DNA of 64,000 nt from positions 1 to 64,000 of the forward strand of contig NZ_JACHNZ010000019.1 in assembly GCF_014199685.1 (NCBI RefSeq), written 5' to 3'. The notes under the pieces were generated by a model, which was not told the origin of the DNA, did no database searches, and worked only from the letters and a program-made list of their open reading frames with translations. The position numbers and the translations under genes were made by a program. Below are positions 54,120-63,586 of the stretch, piece by piece. Origin of the DNA: Sphingosinicella soli (GTDB taxonomy: Bacteria; Pseudomonadota; Alphaproteobacteria; Sphingomonadales; Sphingomonadaceae). Within the stretch, counting starts at the first letter, position 1, and each line of letters starts with the position of its first letter.

Positions 54120-54569
54120 GTGACCACCGATACACTCGTTATGACGCTCGAGACGGGCGACGTGAAAATCCGCCTGCGCACCGATGTGGCTCCGGCCCAT
54201 GCCGAACGCATCCGCACGCTTGCGGACGAGGGTTTCTACGACGGCGTGGTGTTTCACCGCGTGATCCCCGGCTTCATGGCGCAGGGCGGCGACCCGACCG
54301 GCACGGGCATGGGCGGATCCGAAATGCCCGACCTGAAGGCCGAGTTCAACGAAGTGCCCCACGTGCGCGGCGTTTGCTCCATGGCGCGCAGCGCCAACCC
54401 CAATTCAGCGAACAGCCAGTTCTTCATCTGCTTCGACGACGCGCGTTTCCTCGACCGCCAGTACACGGCCTGGGGCGAGGTGATCGAAGGCATGGAGCAC
54501 ATTGATGCGCTTCCCAAGGGCGAGCCGCCGCGCGAGCCCGGCAAGATCGTGAAATTCCGTTCGGCATGA
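54120..54569 (+). CDS. ppiB: Cyclophilin-type peptidyl-prolyl cis-trans isomerase
   Basis: This 149-residue cytoplasmic cyclophilin catalyses proline isomerisation during folding. It shows GFYDGVVFHRVIPGFMAQGGDPTGTGMGG with the catalytic arginine, then MARSANPNSANSQFFIC and LDRQYTAWGEVIEGM. There is no signal peptide. The start is a GTG at 54120 with AAAAAGGA upstream; the nearby ATG at 54116 runs into a stop at once. A bidirectional terminator follows. Confidence 0.95.
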   Translation: MTTDTLVMTLETGDVKIRLRTDVAPAHAERIRTLADEGFYDGVVFHRVIPGFMAQGGDPTGTGMGGSEMPDLKAEFNEVPHVRGVCSMARSANPNSANSQFFICFDDARFLDRQYTAWGEVIEGMEHIDALPKGEPPREPGKIVKFRSA

Positions 54570-54573
54570 CAAA

Positions 54574-54602
54574 AAAAGGGCGTCCAAAGCGGACGCCCTT
54601 TT
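54574..54602. terminator. Bidirectional terminator between ppiB and the GlsB gene
   Basis: A perfect 12-bp stem (AAAAGGGCGTCC and GGACGCCCTTTT) encloses a 5-base loop. It begins four bases after the ppiB stop and lies 19 bases past the end of the convergent gene. The A/T ends can serve as a U-tract in either direction. Confidence 0.9.
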
Positions 54603-54621
54603 CCATTGGTAACGTGGCCCG

Positions 54622-54882
54622 TTAGCGAACGGTGCCGCGACGAACCAGATTGACGATCGCCAGAAGGATGACCGCACCCAGCAGCGACCAGAGAATGGTC
54701 ACCAGATTGAGCGGCGCATTCAGGATCGAGGCACCGCCGCCGAGCAGAAAACCGGCGATCAGCGCGCCGACGACACCGACGACGATGTTGAGAAAAATGC
54801 CCTGCTGGCCGTCGGTCCGCATAATCATGCTGGCCACCCAGCCGATAAGACCGCCTACGATAAGCACGAGAATGAGATTCAT
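54622..54882 (-). CDS. GlsB/YeaQ/YmgE family stress membrane protein, second copy
   Basis: This 86-residue protein has three membrane helices with glycine-rich faces (LIVGGLIGWVASMIMRTDGQ, NIVVGVVGALIAGFLLGGG, LLGAVILLAIVNLVRRG). It is a divergent paralogue of the protein at 21715-21969. A GGAGGGAG ribosome site precedes the ATG. A weak EcfG-like promoter lies upstream. The function is unknown. Confidence 0.9.
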   Translation of the reverse strand: MNLILVLIVGGLIGWVASMIMRTDGQQGIFLNIVVGVVGALIAGFLLGGGASILNAPLNLVTILWSLLGAVILLAIVNLVRRGTVR

Positions 54883-54927
54883 GGCGAGCTCCCTCCTATT
54901 GGATCAGGCCCGAAGCCTGAAGCCATA

Positions 54928-54953
54928 AAGCGAAGCAATCGCCGGATTGTTCC
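54928..54953 (-). promoter_or_regulatory. EcfG-like promoter of the second GlsB gene
   Basis: On the minus strand GGAAC (54949-54953) is followed after 16 bases by CGCTT (54928-54932). This is one mismatch from the GGAAC-N16/17-CGTT consensus, and the placement before a stress-family gene fits. Confidence 0.35.
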
Positions 54954-54966
54954 GTAGCCGCGCCAG

Positions 54967-57033
54967 TTAGTTAAGATCGCGGAAAGATTTGCCTTCGCCG
55001 GCAAGGCCGATCAGCAGCGCGGCGGGTTTGAAGGCTTCGCCCTGGGCCTTTTCGTATTTGCCGAGACCCTCGACGACCGTCCTGAGCCCCGCAGTATCGC
55101 CGTAGAACATCGGACCGCCGCGATACACGGGGAAGCCGTAGCCGTATATCCACGCGACATCGATGTCGGACGGGCGCTGGGCGATGCCTTCTTCAAGGAT
55201 CTTCGCGCCTTCGTTGATCATCGGATAAAGGCAGCGTTCGAGGATTTCCGTGTCTGAAATCTGCCGCCGCGCGATGCCGAGTTCGGCTGACTTCGCCAGG
55301 ATGATTTCCTCGGCGACCTTCGAGGGCGTGCGGTTGCGCTTCTCGTCGTAATCGTAAAAGCCGCTGCCGGTCTTCTGGCCGCGCTTGCCAGCCTCGCAGA
55401 GCCGGTCGCGGATGCTCTCGCCCTTCGACGTCGCCGCCGACCAGCCGATGTCGAGCCCGGCGAGATCGGACATCTGGAACGGCCCCATCGGGAAGCCGAA
55501 ATCGTAGAGCACGCGGTCCACATCCCACGGCATCGCGCCTTCGAGGATCAGCGCCTGCGCCTGATCCTGACGGGCGCGCAGCATGCGGTTGCCGATGAAC
55601 CCGAAGCAGACGCCTGCAACAACAGGAACTTTGCCGATCGCCTTGGCGAGCGACATCGCGGTGGCAAGCACATCGGGCGCGGTCTTTGCGCCGCGCACCA
55701 CCTCCAGCAGCTTCATCACATTGGCCGGCGAGAAGAAGTGGAGGCCGACGACATCCTGCGGGCGCGCCGTAGCCGAGGCGATCTCGTCGACGTCGAGATA
55801 CGAGGTGTTGGTGGCGAGGATCGCACCGGGCTTCGCGATGCGGTCGAGCTTGCCGAAGATATCCTTCTTCACGGCCATGTCCTCGAAAACGGCCTCGATG
55901 ATGAGGTCGCAGTCCGCCAGCGCCTGAAGGTCGAGAGCGGGGGTGAGGCGCGCCATGTTGGCCTCGACGGCGTCGGGTTTCAGCGCGCCCTTGGCGGCGC
56001 TCGCCTCATAGTTGCGGCGCATGACGCCGACGCCGCGATCAAGGGCTTCCCGGCTCGTTTCGACGATGGTGACCGGAACGCCTGCGGAGAGGAAGTTCAT
56101 GGAGATGCCGCCCCCCATCGTTCCCGCGCCGATCACGCCGACGGACTTCACCGCGCGCGGTTTGGTGCCCTCCGGCAGATCCTTGATGCGGGCGGCCTGA
56201 CGCTCCGCGAAGAAGATGTGGCGCTGCGCCGCCGACTGTGTGCCCGTCATCAGGCCCATGAACAGCTCGCGCTCGCGCTTCATGCCCTCTTCGAAAGGCA
56301 GGCTGACGGCCGCTTCGATGCACTTGATGTTCGCCTCGGGCGCGTCGAAGCCGCGGAACTTGCGGGCGTTCGCTGCGCGGAATTCGGCGAACAAGGCCGG
56401 ATCGGCGGACACGCTGCGGTCGCGGATTTTCTTGAGCGGGAGGTTCTCGGCGACGACCTTGCGCGCGAACGCGATCGCGCCGCCGCGAAGGTCGGCTTCA
56501 TCGACGAGTTCATCGACGAGGCCCGATTCCAGAGCGGTTTTCGCGCCGATGGGATTGCCCGACGTGACCATCTTGAGCGCCGCCTCTGCGCCGACGACAC
56601 GCGGCAGGCGCTGCGTGCCGCCCGCGCCGGGGAGCAGGCCGAGCTTCACTTCGGGAAGGCCGAGCTTTGCCGAAGGCACCGCGACACGGTAGTGCGCGCC
56701 GAGCGCGGTTTCGAGACCGCCGCCGAGCGCGGTGCCGTGAATCGCGGCGATCACCGGCTTGGTGGCGCTTTCGATCACGTCGATCATATCGTGAAGACTG
56801 ACGCCGCGCGGGGGCTTGCCGAACTCGGTGATGTCGGCGCCGGCGATGAACGTGCGACCCGCGCAGATGAGCACGATTGCCTTCACCTCGGCATCGGCGA
56901 TCGCTGACGCGACGCCCTGCGCGATGCCGTCGCGAACCGGTGCGGAAAGCGCGTTCACCGGCGGCGAGTTCACCGTTATCACGGCAATCTCACCGTCGCG
57001 GGAAAGGTCGACAACGTCGTTGATGGCGGTCAT
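54967..57033 (-). CDS. fadJ: Fatty-acid oxidation enzyme, enoyl-CoA hydratase / 3-hydroxyacyl-CoA dehydrogenase
   Basis: This 688-residue bifunctional enzyme performs the hydration and dehydrogenation steps of beta-oxidation. The N-terminal crotonase domain has catalytic glutamates at about 108 and 128 ([13 protein letters not shown] and [21 protein letters not shown]). The C-terminal part has the NAD-binding [16 protein letters not shown], a dehydrogenase active-site region [11 protein letters not shown] and [17 protein letters not shown]. The start at 57033 ([10 protein letters not shown]) follows GGAGA. The beta-ketothiolase partner is not adjacent. Confidence 0.95.
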   Translation of the reverse strand: MTAINDVVDLSRDGEIAVITVNSPPVNALSAPVRDGIAQGVASAIADAEVKAIVLICAGRTFIAGADITEFGKPPRGVSLHDMIDVIESATKPVIAAIHGTALGGGLETALGAHYRVAVPSAKLGLPEVKLGLLPGAGGTQRLPRVVGAEAALKMVTSGNPIGAKTALESGLVDELVDEADLRGGAIAFARKVVAENLPLKKIRDRSVSADPALFAEFRAANARKFRGFDAPEANIKCIEAAVSLPFEEGMKRERELFMGLMTGTQSAAQRHIFFAERQAARIKDLPEGTKPRAVKSVGVIGAGTMGGGISMNFLSAGVPVTIVETSREALDRGVGVMRRNYEASAAKGALKPDAVEANMARLTPALDLQALADCDLIIEAVFEDMAVKKDIFGKLDRIAKPGAILATNTSYLDVDEIASATARPQDVVGLHFFSPANVMKLLEVVRGAKTAPDVLATAMSLAKAIGKVPVVAGVCFGFIGNRMLRARQDQAQALILEGAMPWDVDRVLYDFGFPMGPFQMSDLAGLDIGWSAATSKGESIRDRLCEAGKRGQKTGSGFYDYDEKRNRTPSKVAEEIILAKSAELGIARRQISDTEILERCLYPMINEGAKILEEGIAQRPSDIDVAWIYGYGFPVYRGGPMFYGDTAGLRTVVEGLGKYEKAQGEAFKPAALLIGLAGEGKSFRDLN

Positions 57034-57120
57034 AGCGGCGGTCTCCAATGCGTATCCGAATCGGCGATCACGCATAGTCACACCCGTGCGGAGAGTCACC
57101 CGCCTAGAGGAACAGGAAGC

Positions 57121-58341
57121 GTGCCCGGAACTTCGTCCCGAACTTCATCGAAAAAGTCGATGACGGGTCTGGTCGTTCTACTGGGCGGCTTGACCGCGTT
57201 CGGCGCACTTTCGATCGATATGTATTTGCCGGCGCTGCCCGCGATCACAGCGGATTTCGGCGCTTCGCACGGTGTCGTTGAACGCTCGCTCGCGACCTTT
57301 CTCGCGGGGCTCGCGATCGGGCAATTGGTCTATGGGCCGCTTTCGGATCGGATCGGACGACGCCCGCCGCTGATCGCGGGCGTTGCGATCTACGTGGTTG
57401 CATCCCTGCTGTGCGCCTTCGCGGCGTCTCCCAACATCCTTGCCGCGCTTCGCTTCGGACAGGGCCTGGGCGCCTGCGCCGGAATGGTGATTTCCCGCGC
57501 CATCGTTCGCGACGTGTTCGATCATCAGGAGTCGGCGCGGGTGTTCTCGATGATCATGCTCGTGTTCGGGCTGGCGCCGGTGCTGGCACCGCTGCTCGGC
57601 AGCTATCTTATGGTGGTGACGAACTGGCGGGCCATTTTCGTCTTCATGACGCTGTTCGGGCTTGTGATGCTCTATGTCATCCTGTTCCGGCTCCGCGAGA
57701 CGCGCTCCGACGCGACCGAGGCGACGGCGCGCGGCGAGCATCCGATTGCCGCGCTGGCGTTGCTGGCGACCAACCGCAAGCTGCTTGGCTATCTGCTCGC
57801 GAGCGCGTGCAACAGCGCCTGCCTGTTCACCTATATCTCGGCGTCACCCGCACTTATCATGGGGACTTACGGCATTTCGCCCACCGGCTACGGCTGGCTC
57901 TTCGGGCTCAACGCGCTTGGCCTTGTGATTGCCAGCCAGCTGAACCGCGTCGCGCTTTCACGCTTCCGAGCCGACAGCATTCTTGCGGTTGCGAGCATCG
58001 TTGCGGCGTTGTTCGGGCTCGCATTCCTCGCAATCGCGATTCTGGATATTGGCGGTCTTCCAGCGATCACGGTGATGTTTTTCGGCATTCTGTCCAGCTT
58101 CGGTTTCATGATGGGCAACGCGAGCGCGGGGGCGCTGAGTGTCGATCCGTCACGTTCGGGCTCGGTCAGCGCGCTGTTGGGGGCCACCGGTTTCACCGTG
58201 GGGGCGCTGACGATGACGATTGCCAGCCTGCTCGCGGACGGAACGGCCGTTCCAATGGCCGCAGTGATGTTCGTATCGCTGGTGATCGCTGCAATGGCTT
58301 TTTTCGGCCTGACACGCGGCGACGGCGCAGCGCGCGGATGA
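57121..58341 (+). CDS. Bcr/CflA family multidrug efflux MFS transporter
   Basis: This 406-residue, 12-helix major facilitator has the DHA1 signatures [31 protein letters not shown] in the loop between helices 2 and 3, and [21 protein letters not shown] of motif C, the antiporter motif. Such pumps export drugs such as bicyclomycin or amphenicols in exchange for protons. The substrate is unknown. Translation likely begins at the GTG (57121), with the ATG at 57160 as an alternative. Confidence 0.93.
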   Translation: MPGTSSRTSSKKSMTGLVVLLGGLTAFGALSIDMYLPALPAITADFGASHGVVERSLATFLAGLAIGQLVYGPLSDRIGRRPPLIAGVAIYVVASLLCAFAASPNILAALRFGQGLGACAGMVISRAIVRDVFDHQESARVFSMIMLVFGLAPVLAPLLGSYLMVVTNWRAIFVFMTLFGLVMLYVILFRLRETRSDATEATARGEHPIAALALLATNRKLLGYLLASACNSACLFTYISASPALIMGTYGISPTGYGWLFGLNALGLVIASQLNRVALSRFRADSILAVASIVAALFGLAFLAIAILDIGGLPAITVMFFGILSSFGFMMGNASAGALSVDPSRSGSVSALLGATGFTVGALTMTIASLLADGTAVPMAAVMFVSLVIAAMAFFGLTRGDGAARG

Positions 58342-58409
58342 CCGTTTTCATAGCTGACGTGATGCCGATCTGACGGCACAACGGGCTTCTGAAACCAACG
58401 GAGGCCGAC

Positions 58410-59186
58410 ATGGGCAAGCTCGCAGACAAGACCGCGATCATCACAGGGGCGGCGAGCGGCATCGGCCGCGCCAGCGCGCTGCTTTTCGCGGAACAGGGCG
58501 CGCGTGTCTTCATCGCCGACCGCAGCGAGGCCGTTCGCGAGGTGGCCGCCGAAATCGGCGATGCCGCCGCAGCCTTCATCGGCGACGCGGGGGACAAGAC
58601 GTTCATCGATGGCCTCGTGGCGGCGGTGACGGCACATGGCCCCCTCGACATCGCCTTTGCCAACGCGGGTATTTCCGGGGGCATGAACCGCCTGCTCGAC
58701 CTGGAAGTGAGCGAGTGGGAAGAGGTGCTGCGGGTGAACCTGATCGGTGCGTTTCTGCTGGTGCAGGCCTCGGCGCGCGAGATGATGAAGGCGGGGAAGG
58801 GGGCGATCCTCTGCACGGCGTCCGTTGCCGGTATCCGCTCGGGCGCGGGCGGCTCGCCCTACAGCGCATCGAAGGCCGGCGTTATCAACTTCGTGCAGAC
58901 GAGCGCCTACCAACTTTCCGGCACGGGCATCCGTATCAACGCGATCTGCCCCGGCGTCATTGAAACCGGGATGACGCAGCCGATGTTCGACATGGCGCGC
59001 GAGCGCGGCACCGAAGGCAAGATCGGCCAGCTGAACCCGCTTAAGCGCGCGGCGCAGCCGATCGAGGTCGCCCGGCTGGCGGCATTCCTCGTGTCTGACG
59101 ACGCATCCTATGTGAACGGTCAGGCGGTGGCGGTGGACGGCGGGCTTTCCGCCTCGCATCCGGTCGTGCCCGGAAAAATCTGGTAG
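58410..59186 (+). CDS. Short-chain dehydrogenase/reductase
   Basis: This 258-residue classical SDR has TGAASGIGRASALLF, NAGISGG, the catalytic Ser138, Tyr151 and Lys155 (SPYSASKAGVIN), and NAICPGVIETGM. Asp37 after the second strand (FIADRSE) suggests NAD rather than NADP as cofactor. The substrate is unknown. It lies 68 bases after the transporter gene and convergent to an Lrp-type regulator. Confidence 0.93.
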   Translation: MGKLADKTAIITGAASGIGRASALLFAEQGARVFIADRSEAVREVAAEIGDAAAAFIGDAGDKTFIDGLVAAVTAHGPLDIAFANAGISGGMNRLLDLEVSEWEEVLRVNLIGAFLLVQASAREMMKAGKGAILCTASVAGIRSGAGGSPYSASKAGVINFVQTSAYQLSGTGIRINAICPGVIETGMTQPMFDMARERGTEGKIGQLNPLKRAAQPIEVARLAAFLVSDDASYVNGQAVAVDGGLSASHPVVPGKIW

Positions 59187-59192
59187 GCCCTC

Positions 59193-59675
59193 TCAGGCGT
59201 CGTCGACGGGGATGCCCGGCTGATTCTTGGACGTGCGGATGGTGAGCGACGTTTTCACGTGCTCCACATTCGGCGCAGAGGTGAGATGGGCAGTGAGAAA
59301 GCGCTGAAACTCCTGGAGATCGTGGGCGACGATCTTCAGGATAAAATCGATTTCGCCGTTCAGCATGTGACATTCCCGAACAGGCGGCAATTGTGCGACA
59401 TGCTCCTCGAACGCCCGCAGATCATTTTCCGCCTGGCTCTTGAGGCTGACCATCGCAAAGACCATGATGCCGTAACCCAGCGCTTCGGGATTGAGATCGG
59501 CATGGTAGCCGCGGATGATCCCGGCGGTTTCGAGCGCGCGCACGCGGCGGAGCGTGGGCGGCGCGGTGAGCCCGGCGCGGGTCGCCAGTTCGACGTTGGT
59601 CAGCCGACCTTCTTCCTGAAGATTTTTCAGAACAATCCGGTCGGTTTCGTCGATAATATGTCGATCTGACGGCAT
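59193..59675 (-). CDS. Lrp/AsnC family transcriptional regulator
   Basis: This 160-residue protein has the Lrp winged helix (DETDRIVLKNLQEEGRLTNVELATRAGLTAPPTLRRVRALETAGII). The RAM ligand-binding domain follows, with VRECHMLNGEIDFILKIVAHDLQEFQRFL. It resembles global Lrp more than local AsnC types, but the targets are unknown. I used the ATG at 59675; a TTG at 59684 would add three residues. An AT-rich palindrome lies upstream. Confidence 0.93.
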   Translation of the reverse strand: MPSDRHIIDETDRIVLKNLQEEGRLTNVELATRAGLTAPPTLRRVRALETAGIIRGYHADLNPEALGYGIMVFAMVSLKSQAENDLRAFEEHVAQLPPVRECHMLNGEIDFILKIVAHDLQEFQRFLTAHLTSAPNVEHVKTSLTIRTSKNQPGIPVDDA

Positions 59676-59709
59676 TTGCCGCAACCTTTCAATGATTTGT
59701 AGCGATGCG

Positions 59710-59720
59710 TTATAATATAA
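59710..59720. promoter_or_regulatory. AT-rich palindrome in the lrp / kinase divergent gap
   Basis: TTATAATATAA is an 11-base palindrome in the 157-base gap between the divergent lrp-type and sensor-kinase genes, 35 bases upstream of the regulator start. It may contain the -10 region of one promoter and be an Lrp binding site. Confidence 0.3.
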
Positions 59721-59832
59721 TTACCGCGAAGCGCAATTCGAACACGTCGTAAAGGCGGATTTAACCGAAAGGCTTCAAGAATCGTCCTAACCGGGACACA
59801 TTACGTTCCCGAAAGGACTGCGCGATTCCATA

Positions 59833-61581
59833 ATGCGCCATGACGACACCATAAGAACGGCCGTTGCGCTGGCGGAGAGGGATTCTCCCGACGCGCGTGC
59901 GGCCGCTTTTCGTCAGCTCATCGATCTTTCGCTGCAGGGCAAGGATTGCACCGACGGGCGTTTGAAGAGGCGCGCGCTTCGGGCGCTGCTGCGCCTCCGC
60001 CTCGACGTGCCCGAATCGCTGCGGAATGCGATGATCGACAAGGCGGCGCGCACCGGGGCGCGAAGCCTGCATCTGCGCCTTTTCCGGGCGAGCGTTTCAC
60101 ACCATTACGACAGGATGCTGCAGGTCGCCCGCCTCGACGAACCGGAATGGTGGCGTCTCGCGAGGCGCGCGCCGAAACATCTCCATGTGGGAATGCTTTC
60201 GCGCCGTGATCTGCCGGGGCCGGTGCGCGAACTGCTTTCGGGCGGCACCGGGGGCGGGAGCATTGTGGGGAGCGGCGGGGCAGACCGACTGTTCGTACCC
60301 GACGCCGACATCGCTGCCAAACCTGCGGAAGTTGTCGACAAGGCCAGATTCGCGCCTCTGATAGCGCCCCTGGCGCTGGACACGCCCGGAGCGCCCGCAC
60401 TCGAATCCGGCCGCAGCCAGATTCGGGAACTGCTGGACCGGATCTCGGCGTTCCGTTCGCGAGGACATGAGCCTGAACCCGCGCCCCCTGGAGCGGAGCC
60501 TGTTGTCGATCGCAGCGAAAGCCCGGTCGAGGAACTCGAACGCCGGTGGACATGGCGCTGCGACGAACAGGGCGTGCTGATCGAAAGCCCCGCAACACCG
60601 CCGCAACTGGTGGGCCATTGGCTGGTGGAGTTCGACACGCCCGACGGCAGCGGACAGGTGCGCCGCGCGGCGGAGCGGCGCGTGCCATTCCGCGATGTGA
60701 TCGTGACCTGCCAACCCGAAATGGCGCTTCCGGGCCGCTGGCGAATGTCCGGCTTGCCGCAGTTCGATCGCAAAACAGGGCGGTTTACGGGCTATTGGGG
60801 AAGCGCCATCGCGCTCGACCCACCCGAACGCATCGCCGCAGCGACCTCGCAAGCGGCGGGTCTTTTCGGCACGGGCGCCTCCAGCGAGGCGTTCGCAACG
60901 ATGGCGCACGAGGTGCGCACGCCGCTGAATGCCATCATCGGTTTCGCGCAGCTGATTGAAGGCGAAATCCTGGGCGAAGCCGGTGCGGAATACAAAGCGC
61001 AGGCGGGCGATATCCTGAAGCAGGCGGAAAAGCTGCTGACGGCTTTCGATGACCTTTCGGACGCCGCGCGCATCGAGCAGGGGCGATACCGGCCCGGTCT
61101 CGGCACGTTCGACGCTGCGGCGGAGGCGCGCACGGTGATCGCGCGCTACGAGGGGCTCGCCCGCGATCGCGGCGTGACGCTCGTGCCGTTCGTTTCCGAT
61201 ACGATTCCGCCTGTTGCATCGGACTCATCGGTTTTCGACCGCGCGCTGGCGCGGCTGCTGACGGCTGCGGTGGCCTGCGCGGCCGCCGACGAAGCCGTGC
61301 TGGTGATCGTGCAGGACGAAGGCGGCAAGCTGAGGGTCGCGGTAAACCGGCCGCGCGCCACGCTCGGCAAAAGCGAGGACGAACTGTTTGACCCGGCGGG
61401 CATCCCCGGCGGCGAGGACGCAGCGCCGGTGCTGGGCGTCGGCTTCGGGCTCAAGCTTGTGGGCAGCCTTGCCGCGACCGTGGGCGGTACGTTCCGGCTG
61501 ACCCCCCACGTCTTCGAGCTTTCCATCCCCCTGGGGCAGCCGCCCCAGCGACACGAGGACGACGCAAGCGAGGCCTCGTAA
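59833..61581 (+). CDS. Sensor histidine kinase-like protein with degenerate ATPase domain
   Basis: This 582-residue soluble protein has no membrane segment. Residues 1-130 are helical and arginine-rich, of a type found in alphaproteobacterial signalling proteins. Residues about 235-330 look PAS-like (WTWRCDEQGVLIE). The dimerisation box FATMAHEVRTPLNAIIGFAQL puts the phospho-histidine at residue 359. The C-terminal ATPase has a G2-like GVGFGLKLVGSLAATVGG, but the N-box asparagine is not evident (RALARLLTAAVACAA). No response regulator is adjacent. Kinase activity may be reduced or lost. Confidence 0.85.
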   Translation: MRHDDTIRTAVALAERDSPDARAAAFRQLIDLSLQGKDCTDGRLKRRALRALLRLRLDVPESLRNAMIDKAARTGARSLHLRLFRASVSHHYDRMLQVARLDEPEWWRLARRAPKHLHVGMLSRRDLPGPVRELLSGGTGGGSIVGSGGADRLFVPDADIAAKPAEVVDKARFAPLIAPLALDTPGAPALESGRSQIRELLDRISAFRSRGHEPEPAPPGAEPVVDRSESPVEELERRWTWRCDEQGVLIESPATPPQLVGHWLVEFDTPDGSGQVRRAAERRVPFRDVIVTCQPEMALPGRWRMSGLPQFDRKTGRFTGYWGSAIALDPPERIAAATSQAAGLFGTGASSEAFATMAHEVRTPLNAIIGFAQLIEGEILGEAGAEYKAQAGDILKQAEKLLTAFDDLSDAARIEQGRYRPGLGTFDAAAEARTVIARYEGLARDRGVTLVPFVSDTIPPVASDSSVFDRALARLLTAAVACAAADEAVLVIVQDEGGKLRVAVNRPRATLGKSEDELFDPAGIPGGEDAAPVLGVGFGLKLVGSLAATVGGTFRLTPHVFELSIPLGQPPQRHEDDASEAS

Positions 61582-61639
61582 TCGGCGCATCCAGCGATTA
61601 CATCACTGTTCGAATTCAAGTCAGCAGGGATCAGGTTCG

Positions 61640-62605
61640 ATGGGTGAGACGAAGCATGTTCGGGTGGCGGTGATCGGTTCGGGACCCGCAGGGTATACGG
61701 CGGGTGTCTATGCGGCTCGCGCGGCGCTGAATCCGGTGATTATCCGCGGCCTTCAGCCAGGCGGACAGCTCACCATCACAACCGACGTCGAGAACTGGCC
61801 CGGCGAATCGATGATCATGGGCCCGGACCTGATGGAGAAAATGGCGGCGCAGGCAAAGCATGTCGGCGCGGAAATCGTCGACGACATCGTCACCGACGTG
61901 GACATGTCGCGCCGTCCGTTCCGGCTCACGCTCGATTCGGGCAATGTCTATCTTGCCGACACGGTTGTGATCGCCACCGGCGCGCAGGCGCGCTGGCTGG
62001 GTCTGGAAAGCGAAGGCCGTTTCCGTGGCTTCGGGGTTTCTGCGTGCGCGACCTGCGACGGCTTCTTCTATCGCGGCAAGACCGTCGCGGTGGTCGGCGG
62101 CGGCAATACGGCCGTGGAAGAGGCGCTGTTCCTCACCAACTTCGCCCAGAAAGTCTATCTCATTCACCGCCGCGATGAACTGCGCGCCGACAAGACGAAC
62201 CAGGCGCGTCTGCTGGCCAACCCGAAAGTGGAGCCAGTGTGGAACGCGGAGGTCGCCGAAGTCATCGGCAGCACCGATCCGCTCGGCGTTACCGGCCTCA
62301 CGCTGCGCGGCCTGAACGGTGCGCCGGACCGGGCGCTCGATGTCGACGGGCTGTTCATCGCGATCGGCCACGACCCGGCGACCGGGCTGTTCAAAGGCAA
62401 GCTGAACATGGACGATGAGGGCTACATCCTCACCGCGCCCGACAGCACCGCGACATCTGTTCCCGGCGTGTTTGCCGCGGGCGACGTGAAGGACAAGGTG
62501 TTCCGTCAGGCCGTGACGGCGGCGGGCATGGGCTGCATGGCCGCGCTGGAGGCCGAGCGCTTCCTCGCCCACGGTGAAGCCGCGCTCGCGGAAGCGGCCG
62601 AGTAG
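61640..62605 (+). CDS. trxB: Thioredoxin-disulfide reductase
   Basis: TrxB reduces thioredoxin with NADPH and FAD. The 321-residue protein has the FAD-binding GSGPAGYTAGVYAARA near residue 13, the redox pair Cys136/Cys139 (SACATCDGFFY) and NADPH-binding VVGGGNTAVEEALFL. The C-terminal FAD block is GVFAAGDVKDKVFRQAVTAAGMGCMAAL. The length is standard. A LysR gene starts one base after its stop, so the two share a transcript. Confidence 0.97.
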   Translation: MGETKHVRVAVIGSGPAGYTAGVYAARAALNPVIIRGLQPGGQLTITTDVENWPGESMIMGPDLMEKMAAQAKHVGAEIVDDIVTDVDMSRRPFRLTLDSGNVYLADTVVIATGAQARWLGLESEGRFRGFGVSACATCDGFFYRGKTVAVVGGGNTAVEEALFLTNFAQKVYLIHRRDELRADKTNQARLLANPKVEPVWNAEVAEVIGSTDPLGVTGLTLRGLNGAPDRALDVDGLFIAIGHDPATGLFKGKLNMDDEGYILTAPDSTATSVPGVFAAGDVKDKVFRQAVTAAGMGCMAALEAERFLAHGEAALAEAAE

Positions 62606-62606
62606 C

Positions 62607-63527
62607 GTGCTCGACTGGGAGAAGCTCCGGCTTTTTCATTCCGTATCGGAAGCGGGCAGCTTCACCGAGGCATCGCGCCGCCTGGGCATGAGCCAGCCGG
62701 CGCTTTCCCGCCAGATCGCCTCGCTTGAGGAGTCTCTGGGCGCCAAGCTGTTCCACCGTCATGCGCGCGGGCTCGCGATGACCCACGAAGGCGAACAGCT
62801 GGCGGCGACGACGACCGAAATGTTCGAAAGGGTCGAGCGGACGCGGCAGGCGATCGACCTGTCGAAGGACAGGCCGACGGGCGAGATTCGCCTGACGACC
62901 ACCATGTCGTTCGGATCGACCTGGTTGCCGACCATGCTGCGGGAGTTTCTGGAGCGCTATCCCGATATCCAGATCAACATGGTGCTGACCGACGACGATC
63001 TCGATCTCCAGAAGCGCGAGGCGGACGTGGCGATCCGCTTTCACCCGTCGACGCAGAATGATCTGATCCAGCGGCAGCTCGCCGCCATCCGCTATCGGCT
63101 GTGCGGATCGCCCGAATATTTCGCGCGCCACGGCGTGCCCGGCACGGTCGCCGATCTCGATCATCACCGCATCATCGCCTTCGGCGAAACCGCACCCGCG
63201 ACGATTCGCGGCGTCAACTGGATCCAGGATGTGGGTCATCAGGGGCCGCCGCGGCGACCCGTGCTCGTCGTCAACAGCGTCGTGGGGATTCTGCAGGCGG
63301 TGGAAGCCGGTGTGGGCATCGCAGCATTGCCGAGCTACCTCATTCGCGATTCGGGCCGGGTGAAAGTGATCCTGCCCGAGGTTCAGGGGCCGGTGTTCCG
63401 AACCTATTTCGTTTATGTGCCCGAACTCCGTAATGCCATACGGATCAAGGTATTGCGGGATTTTCTTATCGAGAAGATGGTGCCCGCGACGCTCGATATC
63501 GACGAAAGTTATGCTCTGGGTGCATAG
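62607..63527 (+). CDS. LysR family transcriptional regulator
   Basis: This 306-residue protein has a LysR winged helix (LDWEKLRLFHSVSEAGSFTEASRRLGMSQPALSRQIASLEESLG) and a periplasmic-binding-like effector domain. It starts with GTG at 62607, one base after the trxB stop, and no separate ribosome site is visible, so coupling to trxB is likely. A redox-related role is suggested by the context only. A hairpin follows the stop codon. Confidence 0.92.
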   Translation: MLDWEKLRLFHSVSEAGSFTEASRRLGMSQPALSRQIASLEESLGAKLFHRHARGLAMTHEGEQLAATTTEMFERVERTRQAIDLSKDRPTGEIRLTTTMSFGSTWLPTMLREFLERYPDIQINMVLTDDDLDLQKREADVAIRFHPSTQNDLIQRQLAAIRYRLCGSPEYFARHGVPGTVADLDHHRIIAFGETAPATIRGVNWIQDVGHQGPPRRPVLVVNSVVGILQAVEAGVGIAALPSYLIRDSGRVKVILPEVQGPVFRTYFVYVPELRNAIRIKVLRDFLIEKMVPATLDIDESYALGA

Positions 63528-63528
63528 C

Positions 63529-63552
63529 TGCACTGTGAAATGCGGCAGTGCA
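63529..63552 (+). terminator. Hairpin after the LysR gene
   Basis: TGCACTG (63529-63535) and CAGTGCA (63546-63552) form a perfect 7-bp stem with a 10-base loop immediately after the stop codon. There is no T-run, so it may stabilise the mRNA end or act with Rho. Confidence 0.4.
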
Positions 63553-63586
63553 CAATAGGTCAGGCTTCCCGTACACAACGCTCATC

